Below, one piece after another: positions 39,961 to 49,010 of a DNA stretch of 64,000 nucleotides. Under the pieces are notes generated by a model. The model was not told the DNA's origin and did not search any database. It worked only from the letters and a program-made list of their open reading frames with translations. Both the position numbers and the translations under genes were made by a program. The stretch comes from Anaerolineales bacterium (GTDB taxonomy: Bacteria; Chloroflexota; Anaerolineae; 4572-78; J111). Location: assembly GCA_015075185.1 (NCBI GenBank), contig JABTUW010000001.1, forward strand, positions 1,798,001 through 1,862,000, written 5' to 3'. Numbering within the stretch: the stretch's first letter is position 1; each line of letters begins with the position of its first letter.

Positions 39961-40566
39961 CTACATCTCACTCCGACCGCTTAAGGCTCGGCTCAAGGTT
40001 ATTTCGTCGGCATACTCCAGATCACCACCGACGGGCAGGCCACGCGCCAAACGAGTAATTTTGATATTTCCCCCCTGAAACTGGCGGGCAATGTACATCG
40101 CGGTCGCTTCGCCCTCCAGATTGGGGTTAGTAGCGATAATAATTTCGCGCACCTCGTCCCCCTTGTTCCGCACCCGCTCCACCAGTTCGCCGATTTTTAA
40201 GTCCTCCGGGCCAATCCCCTCTACGGGAGCGATGACACCGTGCAGCACATGATACAAACCCTGATAATCCCGCGTCCGTTCAATTGCCAGCACATCCAGC
40301 GGCTCTTCAACAACGCAGATGATGGCTTGATTACGGTGCTCATCACTGCAAACCGGACAAGGATCGGTTTCGGTGATATTAAAACATTGCGAGCAAAAGA
40401 GCACTTTTTCATGCAGCTCGCGCAGGGCATCGGCCAAGGCTACAGCTCGATCCGCGGGATTGCGCAACAAATAGAAGGTCAGCCGTGAGGCTGTTTTTGG
40501 CCCAATCCCCGGCAGCCGCGAAAACTCATCAATTAATTTTAAAACAGGCACAGGAGTTACTTGCAT
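39961..40566 (-). CDS. recR: Recombination mediator protein RecR
   Basis: 201 residues. N-terminal helix-hairpin-helix FSRLPGIGPKTASRLTFYLL, Cys4 zinc finger CSQCFNITETDPCPVC, Toprim domain ICVVEEPLDVLAIERTRDYQ with YHVLHGVIAP and ATNPNLEGEATAMY. Acts with RecO in gap repair. It is downstream of ebfC and dnaX in the conserved dnaX-ebfC-recR order and immediately upstream of the rrn promoters. Confidence 0.97.
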   Translation of the reverse strand: MQVTPVPVLKLIDEFSRLPGIGPKTASRLTFYLLRNPADRAVALADALRELHEKVLFCSQCFNITETDPCPVCSDEHRNQAIICVVEEPLDVLAIERTRDYQGLYHVLHGVIAPVEGIGPEDLKIGELVERVRNKGDEVREIIIATNPNLEGEATAMYIARQFQGGNIKITRLARGLPVGGDLEYADEITLSRALSGRSEM

Positions 40567-40643
40567 AGATTCACCATACTGCGTAAAGCGTAAAACGTAA
40601 TAGTTTTTACTTAATTCACATTGCTATCCTTACGTTTTAATTA

Positions 40644-41033
40644 TTAAAACAATCCGGGGATGTTAAGGCCACCGGTAATGGCTCCCATCTCGTCGGCAGC
40701 CAGGTTTTGCGAAGCTTCGACAGCTTCGTTGACCGCCGCTACAATCAAATCTTGCAGCATTTCAACATCCTCCGGATTGACTACTTCCGGATCAATGGTG
40801 ATAGACTGCAATTTTTGATGGCCGGTCATAACAACCTTGATCGCGCCGCCACCGGCAGTCACCTCAACCGTTCTTTCGCCGAGTGCCTCCTGGGCCTCCA
40901 GCATTTGCTTTTGCATGGCCTGCAACTGACCGGCCAAGCCGCCTTTCGCCCCACCGGGCAAGCCCAAACCACCCCCGCCCCCTCCACCGAGGCCGAGAGA
41001 AAAACCTTTGCCTTTGCCTTTACTTTTGGCCAT
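40644..41033 (-). CDS. ebfC: YbaB/EbfC family nucleoid-associated protein
   Basis: 129 residues, between dnaX and recR as in most bacteria. The N-terminus is unusually Gly-rich (GFSLGLGGGGGGGLGLPGGA). Core: LAGQLQAMQKQMLEAQEALG, VTAGGGAIKVVMTGHQKLQS, DPEVVNPEDVEMLQDLIVAA. Binds DNA as a dimer. Confidence 0.93.
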   Translation of the reverse strand: MAKSKGKGKGFSLGLGGGGGGGLGLPGGAKGGLAGQLQAMQKQMLEAQEALGERTVEVTAGGGAIKVVMTGHQKLQSITIDPEVVNPEDVEMLQDLIVAAVNEAVEASQNLAADEMGAITGGLNIPGLF

Positions 41034-41098
41034 CGCTTACGCTCCTTTTATCGAGTACAAATGAGTAAAGGGCAAGATTTGCCCTCCAGCTAAACGAT

Positions 41099-42727
41099 TC
41101 ATTTCACAACTTTTCCACCTAACTCTTCCGCCACCTTTATCAGTGCCTCCGAGTCTTCGTCAACCTTGCGCTCCTCATCCCCACCTGAAGACGTTTCCGA
41201 AGCAGCAGGTAGAGAAACGGATTTTTCGGACAAAAAATGCACCGAAACGCCGTATCCAAGCACCTTACCAAAGACTTCGTGAATAGCGCCACGGGGTTGC
41301 GGCTTCTCAAAGCGAGCTTTCATCCATTCAGAGGTAATAAAATGGATGTCGTTTCCTTCAACCCGGTGCAACCAAGCTTGATTCCGCAATGCTTCAGCCA
41401 TCGTTTTATTTTTAGGTTCCAATTCTCTGAGAATCTGTTCAAGATAACTCTGGACTATTTCCATGGTCAAACTGCCGCTACTCCTCATCCCAACTGTTCC
41501 AGTAGCGATCTGGGTCGGCGGCGGGGGAGAGATAACTCTCGGCGCAGCAGGTTCAGCTCTAACAGGAACAGCAATTCTAGGCGCAGGCGGCGAAGCGGCG
41601 ATAATCGTTTCGCTCACAACCGGCGAAGGCAAGGTCACTGGTGTAGCTGCCTCAACAAAAGCCAGTTCCAAAGGGAGTTGCGGAATCGCCAGCAAACTGG
41701 ACTTTAAATCGAACAAGGCTGTATTAAAGAGGGTCGTTGCCCGGACGATAGCGGTAGCGTCAGCTTGAGCCGCCTGAGTTTTGATAATCGTCAGGGTTTC
41801 CTCTGGCAAATTCAATAACCTCTGGCCATCGCCCAACTTGACCAGCATCACCGCCCGTAAATATTCAACAATCTCGCGGGCAAACTGGCGCGGGTCCAGT
41901 CCATCATTGACGACCTGGTTAATAATATCCAAACCGGCCGCTACATTTTGGTTAATCACTGCGCCCACCAACTCTACCACCGATTGAGAGGCAACTGTTC
42001 CCAGCACTGTCTGCACCAGTTCCAGTGTAATTGTTTGGCTCCCATAGGCAGTGAGCTGATCCAGCAGGCTGATGGCATCACGCATCGAACCGCCGCCCTG
42101 CCGGGCAATATATTCCAGGGCAGCTAGCTCCGCAGTGAACCCTTCTTGAGCCACGATATAAGCCAATCGTTCGGCCACATCAGTGGCTCTGATTCGTTTA
42201 AAGTCAAAGCGCTGGCAGCGCGAGGTGATGGTCGCCGGAATTTTTTCCGGTTCGGTTGTTGCCAGCACAAAGATAACGTGCTCCGGCGGCTCCTCCAACG
42301 TTTTCAGCAAGGCATTGAAGGCAGAGTTGGAGAGCATATGGACTTCGTCAATGATGTAAAATTTAACCCGCGCCTCGCCCGGCCGAAAACCAACCTTGTC
42401 CCGTAGGTCGCGAATGTCGTCCACCCCGGTGTTTGAGGCGGCGTCAATCTCGATCAAATCCAGCAAACGTCCTTCGTTGACGGCTACACAAATCCGGCAG
42501 CGATTACAGGGCCGCTCCGCCCCCGCTTCGGCCTGGCAATTGACCGCCTTGGCCAGGAGGCGAGCCATACTGGTCTTACCCGTGCCGCGCGGGCCGGCAA
42601 ACAGGTAGGCGTGAGCAATCCGATTCAATTTCAGGGCATTGATCAGCGTTTGGGTCACATGCTGCTGCCCAATAATTTCGTCGAATGTTTGCGAGCGCCA
42701 TTTTCGATACAGAGCTTGAGAAGCCAT
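41099..42727 (-). CDS. dnaX: DNA polymerase III subunit gamma/tau
   Basis: Clamp-loader ATPase. SQTFDEIIGQQHVTQTLINA, Walker A GPRGTGKTSMA, zinc site CNRCRICVAV, Walker B FYIIDEVHMLS, sensor-1 ATTEPEKIPATI. The C-terminal region (beyond about 370) is Pro/Ala-rich and then a domain typical of tau-like ends. 542 residues. I saw no obvious programmed-frameshift slippery site, but did not search every possibility. Confidence 0.96.
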   Translation of the reverse strand: MASQALYRKWRSQTFDEIIGQQHVTQTLINALKLNRIAHAYLFAGPRGTGKTSMARLLAKAVNCQAEAGAERPCNRCRICVAVNEGRLLDLIEIDAASNTGVDDIRDLRDKVGFRPGEARVKFYIIDEVHMLSNSAFNALLKTLEEPPEHVIFVLATTEPEKIPATITSRCQRFDFKRIRATDVAERLAYIVAQEGFTAELAALEYIARQGGGSMRDAISLLDQLTAYGSQTITLELVQTVLGTVASQSVVELVGAVINQNVAAGLDIINQVVNDGLDPRQFAREIVEYLRAVMLVKLGDGQRLLNLPEETLTIIKTQAAQADATAIVRATTLFNTALFDLKSSLLAIPQLPLELAFVEAATPVTLPSPVVSETIIAASPPAPRIAVPVRAEPAAPRVISPPPPTQIATGTVGMRSSGSLTMEIVQSYLEQILRELEPKNKTMAEALRNQAWLHRVEGNDIHFITSEWMKARFEKPQPRGAIHEVFGKVLGYGVSVHFLSEKSVSLPAASETSSGGDEERKVDEDSEALIKVAEELGGKVVK

Positions 42728-42898
42728 TGAGCTAATGAATCCTCTGCATGCCAGGCTAAAAAGGACCTCTAGAAACTGAGGAAAATGAAAAATCTACTGG
42801 CTCTTAAGTTCCCCTAGTTCCTACGAGTTGGTAGTTTACCATTCAAGAGTCATTTCTGCAAGGAATTTCCATTCTTTCCAACCACGCCTATAATCTTT

Positions 42899-42987
42899 AC
42901 TGACCGCTGACCACTGACCACCGACCGCTGGTCAGATGATCCTTATACCTTTTTCGGCGGTCGGCAGTCAGCCGTCGGCGGTCAAGT
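42899..42987. repeat. GACCGCTGACCACTGACC repeat
   Basis: GACCGCTGACCACTGACCAC and CGACCGCTGGTCAG on the left; CGGCGGTCGGCAGTCAGCCG and GGCGGTCAAG on the right, so the two halves are complementary. Related words occur at 23560, 53630-53680 and 63227-63260. This is upstream of surE copy 2. Confidence 0.65.
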
Positions 42988-43011
42988 CGTTTAGAAAATT
43001 CGAGGAGTTTT

Positions 43012-43824
43012 ATGACCGAACGGCCTCTTATTCTCGTAACCAATGACGACGGCATTGACTCGCCGGGTTTGCATGCGGCGGCTACTGCCCTGGTTGATCT
43101 GGGCGATTTGCTGATTGTCGCCCCCAAAACACAGCGCACCAGCGCCGGGCGTAGTTTTCTGCCGGTCCACGACAAGGCGATTTACTCCGCCGAGATCCCA
43201 TTAAATTCAGGACCGCACCTTGCTTACAGTGCCGAGGTTTCCCCGGCTCAGGCCGTCCAATTAGCTTTATTAGAACTGGCCAAGCGCCCCATTGATCTGT
43301 GCATCAGCGGGCTCAACTACGGCGAAAATGTGGGCAGCGGGGTGACGATCTCCGGGACCGTGGGCGCTGCCCTGGAAGCGGCCTGCTCCGGCATCCCGGC
43401 CCTGGCCGTCAGTCTTGAGACACCGCAGGAATACCATTACAGCCACAGCACTGACATTGACTTCTATGTGGCCGCCTATTTCACCCAGCAGTTCGCCCGG
43501 CAAGTCCTGAACGATGGACTCCCACCCGGCGTTGATTTCCTCAAAATAGACATCCCGGCCGGAGCTACCCCCCAAACTCCCTGGCGCGTTGGCCGGGTTT
43601 CCCGGCAGCGCTACTACCAGGCTCTCCCCAGCGGGCGCACTCGTCTGGATGAACAAAAAGCAATCAGCTACCGGGTCCACGTTAACCCTAACGGCCTGGA
43701 GCCTGACTCTGATATTCATATTCTGACCGTTGATCGCATGGTGTCAGTTGTGCCGATGACTATTGATTTGACTGCGCCCGTTCCTCTGGAGGAGTTAGCC
43801 CAATTTTTCAACGGAACGGGTTGA
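43012..43824 (+). CDS. surE: 5'/3'-nucleotidase SurE (copy 2)
   Basis: 270 residues. LILVTNDDGIDSPGL at residues 5-19 and CISGLNYGENVGSGVTISGT carry the metal ligands; VAPKTQRTSAGRSFLPV is in the usual place of the DHNWSASG block. Sequence differs clearly from copy 1, so it is an old paralogue or separately acquired. Monocistronic; the upstream region is a repeat. Confidence 0.95.
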   Translation: MTERPLILVTNDDGIDSPGLHAAATALVDLGDLLIVAPKTQRTSAGRSFLPVHDKAIYSAEIPLNSGPHLAYSAEVSPAQAVQLALLELAKRPIDLCISGLNYGENVGSGVTISGTVGAALEAACSGIPALAVSLETPQEYHYSHSTDIDFYVAAYFTQQFARQVLNDGLPPGVDFLKIDIPAGATPQTPWRVGRVSRQRYYQALPSGRTRLDEQKAISYRVHVNPNGLEPDSDIHILTVDRMVSVVPMTIDLTAPVPLEELAQFFNGTG

Positions 43825-43833
43825 AACGAGGGG

Positions 43834-43930
43834 ATTGAAGATAGTAGATAGCAGATCGAAAATTTAAAGCTCTTCGCTACAGGACAATCCTCTATCTTCC
43901 ATCCTCTATTCTCTATCTTCCGATCTTCGC
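43834..43930. repeat. ATAGTAGATAGCAGATCG / CTATCTTCC repeat cluster
   Basis: GAAGATAGTAGATAGCAGATCG on the left and CTCTATCTTCC, CTCTATTCTCTATCTTCCG on the right are complementary. It fills the gap between convergent genes. Confidence 0.6.
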
Positions 43931-43931
43931 C

Positions 43932-44744
43932 TCACCACGTCCTCTGAAACGTGACATCATAAGAGTAATGCCCCCGGCAGAGACCGTTGGTTTTTTGGCG
44001 CAATTGGCAATCGGCGATGGAGCCGCAGTAGCCGCCGGCAAAGAGCCATTCGGCCGGGATGTCTTCGTCGCGGGTGGAGAGGGGGAGGGTTTGCTCGCTG
44101 GTGTAGGCAGTACCGTCAATATTACCCTGCACTTCCAGCGACATGGTATTGCTCCACAAATCTATCCTTAACTTGCCCAGCCCGGCGCTGCCCGAAGCCG
44201 CCCGCACATTTTTGTAGGTGTCGCCTACAACCACCCCGGTCAGAGGCTGGCCGGCCGCATCTACCACCAGCACATAAATCGAGTGGTCTCCGCCGCAGTT
44301 GTTGGCGACTTTACCCAGCACGCTGTTCTCCTCGTTAGTGCGCATGCGCTGCTGCACAACGACGAAATCCAACCCGGGTGGGGCAGGAGTTGGCGGTTCT
44401 ATGGATGCAGGAGGGCTGGCCGGCAGCGGTGGGAGAGGCGTGGCCGTGGGTTCAATCAGTGGCTCAGCGGTGTTTGTTGGGGTAGGGGACTGCGTAGGTG
44501 TGAAGGTTGGGGTAGCCGTCGAGGTCGAAGTGGGCGTAAATGTTGGCGGTACCGGACTGGGAGTGAGGGTGAAAGTCGGCACGGGCGTTGGCTGGGCCAG
44601 GGTAATGCTCGCCTCCTCTTTTGCGGCCAACTCCGGCAGCGGCAGCCAGGCCGGTTCGAGGCTCCGGACAGCCAGAACAATCACCACCAGCACCAGGACG
44701 ATCAGGCCACCTAGAAGCAAGAATTGTACCAAACGTAAAGGCAT
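43932..44744 (-). CDS. Membrane-anchored exported protein with Thr/Pro stalk and Cys-rich domain
   Basis: One N-terminal membrane helix (about 7-27), a long TPTPTP-type stalk (about 48-120), and a C-terminal domain of about 150 residues. The latter has LDFVVVQQRMRTNEENSVLG, CGGDHSIYVLVVDAAGQPL, then YCGSIADCQLRQKTNGLC and GHYSYDVTFQRTW at the end, with four Cys that could form two disulfides. It resembles an Ig-like/carboxypeptidase-regulatory fold. Domain function unknown; similar arrangement to surface proteins common in this phylum. Confidence 0.7.
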   Translation of the reverse strand: MPLRLVQFLLLGGLIVLVLVVIVLAVRSLEPAWLPLPELAAKEEASITLAQPTPVPTFTLTPSPVPPTFTPTSTSTATPTFTPTQSPTPTNTAEPLIEPTATPLPPLPASPPASIEPPTPAPPGLDFVVVQQRMRTNEENSVLGKVANNCGGDHSIYVLVVDAAGQPLTGVVVGDTYKNVRAASGSAGLGKLRIDLWSNTMSLEVQGNIDGTAYTSEQTLPLSTRDEDIPAEWLFAGGYCGSIADCQLRQKTNGLCRGHYSYDVTFQRTW

Positions 44745-44852
44745 TTTTTACACTTTCTACTTGAGAGTAATGGATAAAGAATGTCCATTATAGGCCCGGT
44801 CAAGTGGATTGCCCAGTCTTCCAGACCTCCATTTTCTCCTCTCTTCTATTAA

Positions 44853-44881
44853 TTGACAAGGGTATACCTGTCTGCTAAAAT
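44853..44881 (+). promoter_or_regulatory. Promoter for infA
   Basis: TTGACA, 17 bases, TAAAAT. The predicted transcript start near 44888 gives a leader of about 110 bases. Confidence 0.7.
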
Positions 44882-44887
44882 AGAGGA

Positions 44888-44996
44888 GTCAATCAAAAAA
44901 TACCAAAATTTAAATTTGGTTATTAAGTTTTACCGACTCCGAGGGCTGCCAGCGCCTCGGTTACTGATAGAAGTCCGATTAGAGAAGGGAGCTTGT
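44888..44996 (+). promoter_or_regulatory. Structured 5' leader of infA
   Basis: AATACCAAAATTTAAATTTGGTTATT (44899-44924) is an imperfect palindrome, and CCGAGG / CCTCGG (44938-44959) forms a GC-rich hairpin. The Shine-Dalgarno sequence (AGGGAG) follows. I cannot assign it to a known riboswitch or leader class. Confidence 0.35.
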
Positions 44997-45269
44997 ATGG
45001 CTGATGTCACTAAAGAGAAACTGGTGTTGGAAGGGACGATCGTCGAGGCCCTGCCCAACACGAGCTTCAAAGTTAAGTTAGAAAATGGCCACACTGTTTT
45101 GGCCTATTTGTCCGGCAAAATGAGACGATTTTATATCCGCGTTTTGTTGGGCGACAAAGTTCGGGTGGAACTGTCACCCTATGACCTGGATCGAGGGCGT
45201 ATCATCTATCGCTACAAGAGCAACACGGCTGCCGGCCGGGCGGCGGAAGATGAAATGGCAGAAGAATAA
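44997..45269 (+). CDS. infA: Translation initiation factor IF-1
   Basis: 90 residues. The start is the ATG after AGGGAG; an upstream ATG is not in the IF-1 family alignment. [40 protein letters not shown] and [20 protein letters not shown] are the OB-fold signature. The C-terminal tail ([16 protein letters not shown]) is longer and more acidic than usual. It is not in the ribosomal-protein operon here. Confidence 0.96.
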   Translation: MADVTKEKLVLEGTIVEALPNTSFKVKLENGHTVLAYLSGKMRRFYIRVLLGDKVRVELSPYDLDRGRIIYRYKSNTAAGRAAEDEMAEE

Positions 45270-45352
45270 CTCCTCCCAACAATAGCCTCCACTGCTCTAT
45301 TTTTGAACATCATCCTGGGTATGGTTAGAAAACTGTACCCTTTTTTTATTTA

Positions 45353-45380
45353 TTGACACCCTGCCCCCCGAAGCTATAAT
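45353..45380 (+). promoter_or_regulatory. Promoter for the second class A PBP
   Basis: Perfect TTGACA and perfect TATAAT with a 16-base spacer, 24 bases before the ATG. Confidence 0.75.
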
Positions 45381-45403
45381 CCCTCGCAGGTGTTATAGTC
45401 AGT

Positions 45404-48400
45404 ATGACCGAAATTAACGACCCAAATACAGATCGTCCTGAGGGTTCCACCCTACCCAATCATCGTGATAATGAGCAGACCCGGCCCATCCGCCGGCCCG
45501 ACGACCCAGATCGCACCTGGCTCTCGTCGCAGAAACCGGCTCAACCCGGCCACGATACCAGGCCCAACCGCCCCCAGCCACCGGCTCCAACTCCCCGGCG
45601 GCGCTCGGCCTGGGATCCTCCACCTATTCAACCGCGACCGGCTCAACCTACCTACCGCGCCCCTGCCCCGACTGTGTTTCAGGTACCTCCTCCACCTCAG
45701 CCACGGAAACGGGTGGGCATCGGCCGCCTGTTGGCGGCGGTGTTGGTTTTGGGCCTCGTCGCAGGCATGCTGCTCCTGGCCGTGGGCATGGTCGGTTATG
45801 TTTGGATTGCCTCGCAGTTACCCTCTGCCGAAGAACTGCTGGCCCGGCGCATCCAATTTGCTACCTCCCAAATTCTTGACCGGGACGGCAACCTGCTCTG
45901 GGAAATCATTGACCCCAGCGGCGGGCGGCGCACGATTGTCACGCTTGACCAGATTTCACCCGATCTGATCAATGCCACCGTTGCCACCGAAGACCGTTTC
46001 TTTTTTTCCAATGTGGGGGTTGATCCGATTGCGGTGGTGCGGGCTGTCTACTACAATCTGACCGAGGGCGAAATTGTTTCCGGTGGCAGCACGATTACCC
46101 AGCAGTTGGCCCGCAACGTGCTGCTGACCCCCGAAGAGCGCACCGAGCAATCCTTCTCCCGCAAAATCAAAGAGGCGGTCCTGGCCGTCGAAATTAACCG
46201 GCAGTACAGCAAACAGCAAATCCTGGAAATTTACCTCAACCAGATTTATTACGGCAACCTGGCTTACGGCATCGAGGCCGCTTCAGAAACCTATTTCGGC
46301 AAAAAGGCCAAAGACCTGACCCTGGCCGAGGCGAGCATGCTGGCCGGCCTGCCCCAATCTCCGGCTCTCCACGACCCCTACACCAACCCGGAAGGAGCCA
46401 AGGCTCGCCAGGCCGATGTGCTGCGGCTCATGGTCGAAGCCCAGGCCATCAGCCAGACCCAGGCCGATGAAGCAGCCCAAATCGAGCTGCCATTCCAGCC
46501 GGTTGGCTTCTCCATGCAAGCGCCGCACTTTGTCACCTACGTCCGCCAGGAGTTGGAAAAGATTGTCCCACCGGATTATATCTACCAAGCCGGCCTGCGC
46601 GTCCAGACCACCCTCAACCCCCGCCTGCAAGCCATTGCCGAAGAGGAGGTCCGCAACCAGGTAGACGCCCTAACCGGACGCAACGTGAGCAACGGCGCGC
46701 TGGTAGCAATGGATGTCAGCACTGGCCAGATTCTGGCGATGGTCGGCAGCAAAGATTTTCGCAATGAAGTGATTGATGGGCAGGTGAACATGGCTACCAG
46801 CCCGCGCCAGCCCGGCTCAGCCATCAAGCCCCTGACCTACCTGGCCGCCTTTGAACGGCTGAACTGGACGCCCAGCACCCTGCTCATGGACACGCCGGTG
46901 GAGTATCCCGACGGGGCGGGCGGCGTCTACCAGCCTAAAAATTATGACGACAAATTTCACGGGCCGGTCCTGCTGCGCTATGCCCTGGCCAATTCCTTTA
47001 ATATTCCCCCGGTAAAAACGCTGCAATTGATTGGCGTGGACGCCCTCAAGGAGATGGGTGCCCGTCTGGGAATTACGACCCTGACCCGCAATGATTACGG
47101 CCTGGCTTTGACCCTGGGCGCGGGGGAAGTTCCGCTGGTGGAACTGACCGGCGCGTACCAGATCATGGCTAATGGCGGGGTGCAGGTTCCGCCGACAGCT
47201 ATCCTGAGTATCACTGACAGTTTTGGCCGGGTTATCGAGCCGGCCCGCCCCCAGTCACGCCCGGTGCTGCGCCCGGAACACGCTTATCTCATCACCAGCA
47301 TCCTGGCCGACAACGAAGCTCGCTCCCTGACGTTTGGTCCCAACAGCGCCCTTAACCTCTCCCGGCCCGCAGCGGCGAAAACCGGTACCACCAATGACTA
47401 TAAGGATAACTGGACGATGGGCTTTACCCCGGATATTGTCACCGGGGTCTGGGTCGGCAATGCCGATAACACGCCCATGATTAACGTCAGCGGCCTGGCC
47501 GGAGCGGGACCGATCTGGCATAACTTTATGGAACGCGCCCACGAAGGGCTGCCGGTGCGAGACTTTACCCGCCCGCCGACCATTGTCGAGCTGGAAATCT
47601 GCGCCGACTCCGGCACGATTCCCAGCCCCGTCTGCCCGCAGCGCAAGAAGGAAATTTTCTTCAAGGACCAGCCGCCGTTGGGGCCGGACCAGGATATTCA
47701 CCAACTGATTGCCATTGACCGCAATACCGGCCTGCGGGCCAACGAATTTTGCCGGGCCAACGTTGAGGAGAAGTATTTCCGGGTTTATCCCGGCGAGGAT
47801 GGGCGAGCCTGGGCCATGAGCCAGGGCATCGAGCAGCCGCCGGAGCAGTACTGCCCCTCAACCAACATTTTCGCCGGGATTACCGGCCCGCTGGATGGGG
47901 CGTCGGTACGCGGCGTGATTACCCTGGAAGGCTCGGCCACGGCGGCCAATTTTTCCCACTATCAAATAGAGGTGGGGAAAGGCACCAACCCGGCAGAGTT
48001 CGCTCTGGCCGTGGGGCCGGTCAGCCAGATTGTGGAACAGGGCGTTTTGGGCACGCTGGATACGACCCAGGTTGAAAACGGACCCTACACCCTGCGCTTG
48101 GTCGTGTTCGATCAGAGCGGCGGCGCTTTTGACGGCAAAGTCCGGGTACTGGTGGACAACGCCGCCACCTCGACACCCGCTCCCACCGACACGCCGCTCC
48201 CTGTGCCCGATACGCCAACGGTCACGCCGACGATTGTCCTACCAACCGATACGCCGACCGTCCAGCCGCCGACCGTAACCCCCACCCCCGAATTGCCCAC
48301 CGACACCCCTATTCCACCCAGCGCCACCCCGACTGAGACTCCAACTGTCGAATTGCCCACAGCTACTCCTACTATTGGACTCCCCACCGTAGCACCTGTA

Positions 48401-48454
48401 ATCACGGCGACCCTGAGTCTCCAAGCGACAACGGAGCCGGTAAATAATCAGTAG
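45404..48454 (+). CDS. Bifunctional class A penicillin-binding protein, Pro-rich cytoplasmic tail and Thr/Pro C-terminus
   Basis: A Pro/Arg-rich cytoplasmic region (about 1-100) is followed by a membrane helix (about 107-132). The GT51 domain has EDRFFFSNVGVD near 196 and GGSTITQQLARN. The transpeptidase has the PGSAIKPL motif near 470, the SFN motif, and KTGTTNDY near 659. An Ig-like region (about 830-915) and a Thr/Pro-rich tail end the chain. A paralogue is at 13630; this copy differs by the long Pro tail and by having its own strong promoter. Confidence 0.95.
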   Translation: MTEINDPNTDRPEGSTLPNHRDNEQTRPIRRPDDPDRTWLSSQKPAQPGHDTRPNRPQPPAPTPRRRSAWDPPPIQPRPAQPTYRAPAPTVFQVPPPPQPRKRVGIGRLLAAVLVLGLVAGMLLLAVGMVGYVWIASQLPSAEELLARRIQFATSQILDRDGNLLWEIIDPSGGRRTIVTLDQISPDLINATVATEDRFFFSNVGVDPIAVVRAVYYNLTEGEIVSGGSTITQQLARNVLLTPEERTEQSFSRKIKEAVLAVEINRQYSKQQILEIYLNQIYYGNLAYGIEAASETYFGKKAKDLTLAEASMLAGLPQSPALHDPYTNPEGAKARQADVLRLMVEAQAISQTQADEAAQIELPFQPVGFSMQAPHFVTYVRQELEKIVPPDYIYQAGLRVQTTLNPRLQAIAEEEVRNQVDALTGRNVSNGALVAMDVSTGQILAMVGSKDFRNEVIDGQVNMATSPRQPGSAIKPLTYLAAFERLNWTPSTLLMDTPVEYPDGAGGVYQPKNYDDKFHGPVLLRYALANSFNIPPVKTLQLIGVDALKEMGARLGITTLTRNDYGLALTLGAGEVPLVELTGAYQIMANGGVQVPPTAILSITDSFGRVIEPARPQSRPVLRPEHAYLITSILADNEARSLTFGPNSALNLSRPAAAKTGTTNDYKDNWTMGFTPDIVTGVWVGNADNTPMINVSGLAGAGPIWHNFMERAHEGLPVRDFTRPPTIVELEICADSGTIPSPVCPQRKKEIFFKDQPPLGPDQDIHQLIAIDRNTGLRANEFCRANVEEKYFRVYPGEDGRAWAMSQGIEQPPEQYCPSTNIFAGITGPLDGASVRGVITLEGSATAANFSHYQIEVGKGTNPAEFALAVGPVSQIVEQGVLGTLDTTQVENGPYTLRLVVFDQSGGAFDGKVRVLVDNAATSTPAPTDTPLPVPDTPTVTPTIVLPTDTPTVQPPTVTPTPELPTDTPIPPSATPTETPTVELPTATPTIGLPTVAPVITATLSLQATTEPVNNQ

Positions 48455-48496
48455 TTGATGATGATGGCATAGTTAGATAAATAAGGTATCCCAAAT

Positions 48497-48895
48497 ATGC
48501 CCCCTCAAGTCGCGTTTATCTTCATTTTAGCCGGAGTGGGGTTAATAACTTTTTGTGCATTCAAATTCACTTCCTCCCAAAAATTGATCAAAGGAGGCGC
48601 ACATGCCATTGGTACTGTGACCCAGGCAACTTGGCGCATGACACGTTCTGGCCCTATACACAACCTCGTAGTAAGTTTTGAAACCGATATAGGGGAAAAT
48701 ATCAAATTTAAAGCAGAAGTCGGGGGTAGGGTGGTAGAAGTTGGTTATCTTTTCCCTGTTATTTATGATCCAACTAATCCTCAGAATGCAAAAATATATT
48801 TGCCCGAACCATTTTGGGGAGACCTTTCTGTCCAGATTGTGATTGCTGTCGGTTTGGTCATTCTTGGAATTGCGGGGTTTGTTTACAGTCTTTGA
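48497..48895 (+). CDS. DUF3592-like small membrane protein
   Basis: 132 residues. Helix at about 5-22 (VAFIFILAGVGLITFCAF), a beta-type soluble part (IGTVTQATWRMTRSGPIHNL, VVSFETDIGENIKFKAEVG, YDPTNPQNAKIYLPE), and a second helix at about 110-130. Matches the DUF3592 layout with an extracytoplasmic beta domain. Its base composition is more AT-rich than its neighbours, so it may have been acquired. No Shine-Dalgarno sequence is obvious. Confidence 0.7.
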   Translation: MPPQVAFIFILAGVGLITFCAFKFTSSQKLIKGGAHAIGTVTQATWRMTRSGPIHNLVVSFETDIGENIKFKAEVGGRVVEVGYLFPVIYDPTNPQNAKIYLPEPFWGDLSVQIVIAVGLVILGIAGFVYSL

Positions 48896-49010
48896 AGAAA
48901 GAAGTCAGCCAGCTCCAAAAAAGCGCGCTCAATTTTTAATGTTCCTTTAGTCTTTCAGGTTAAGAATAGATAGTTACGAACTGGTCAAATTGGATAGGAA
49001 AACAAACGGT

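Noticed and set aside
41099..42727. dnaX frameshift site for gamma/tau
   Set aside because: No A-AAA-AAG type slippery run was noticed in the coding strand.
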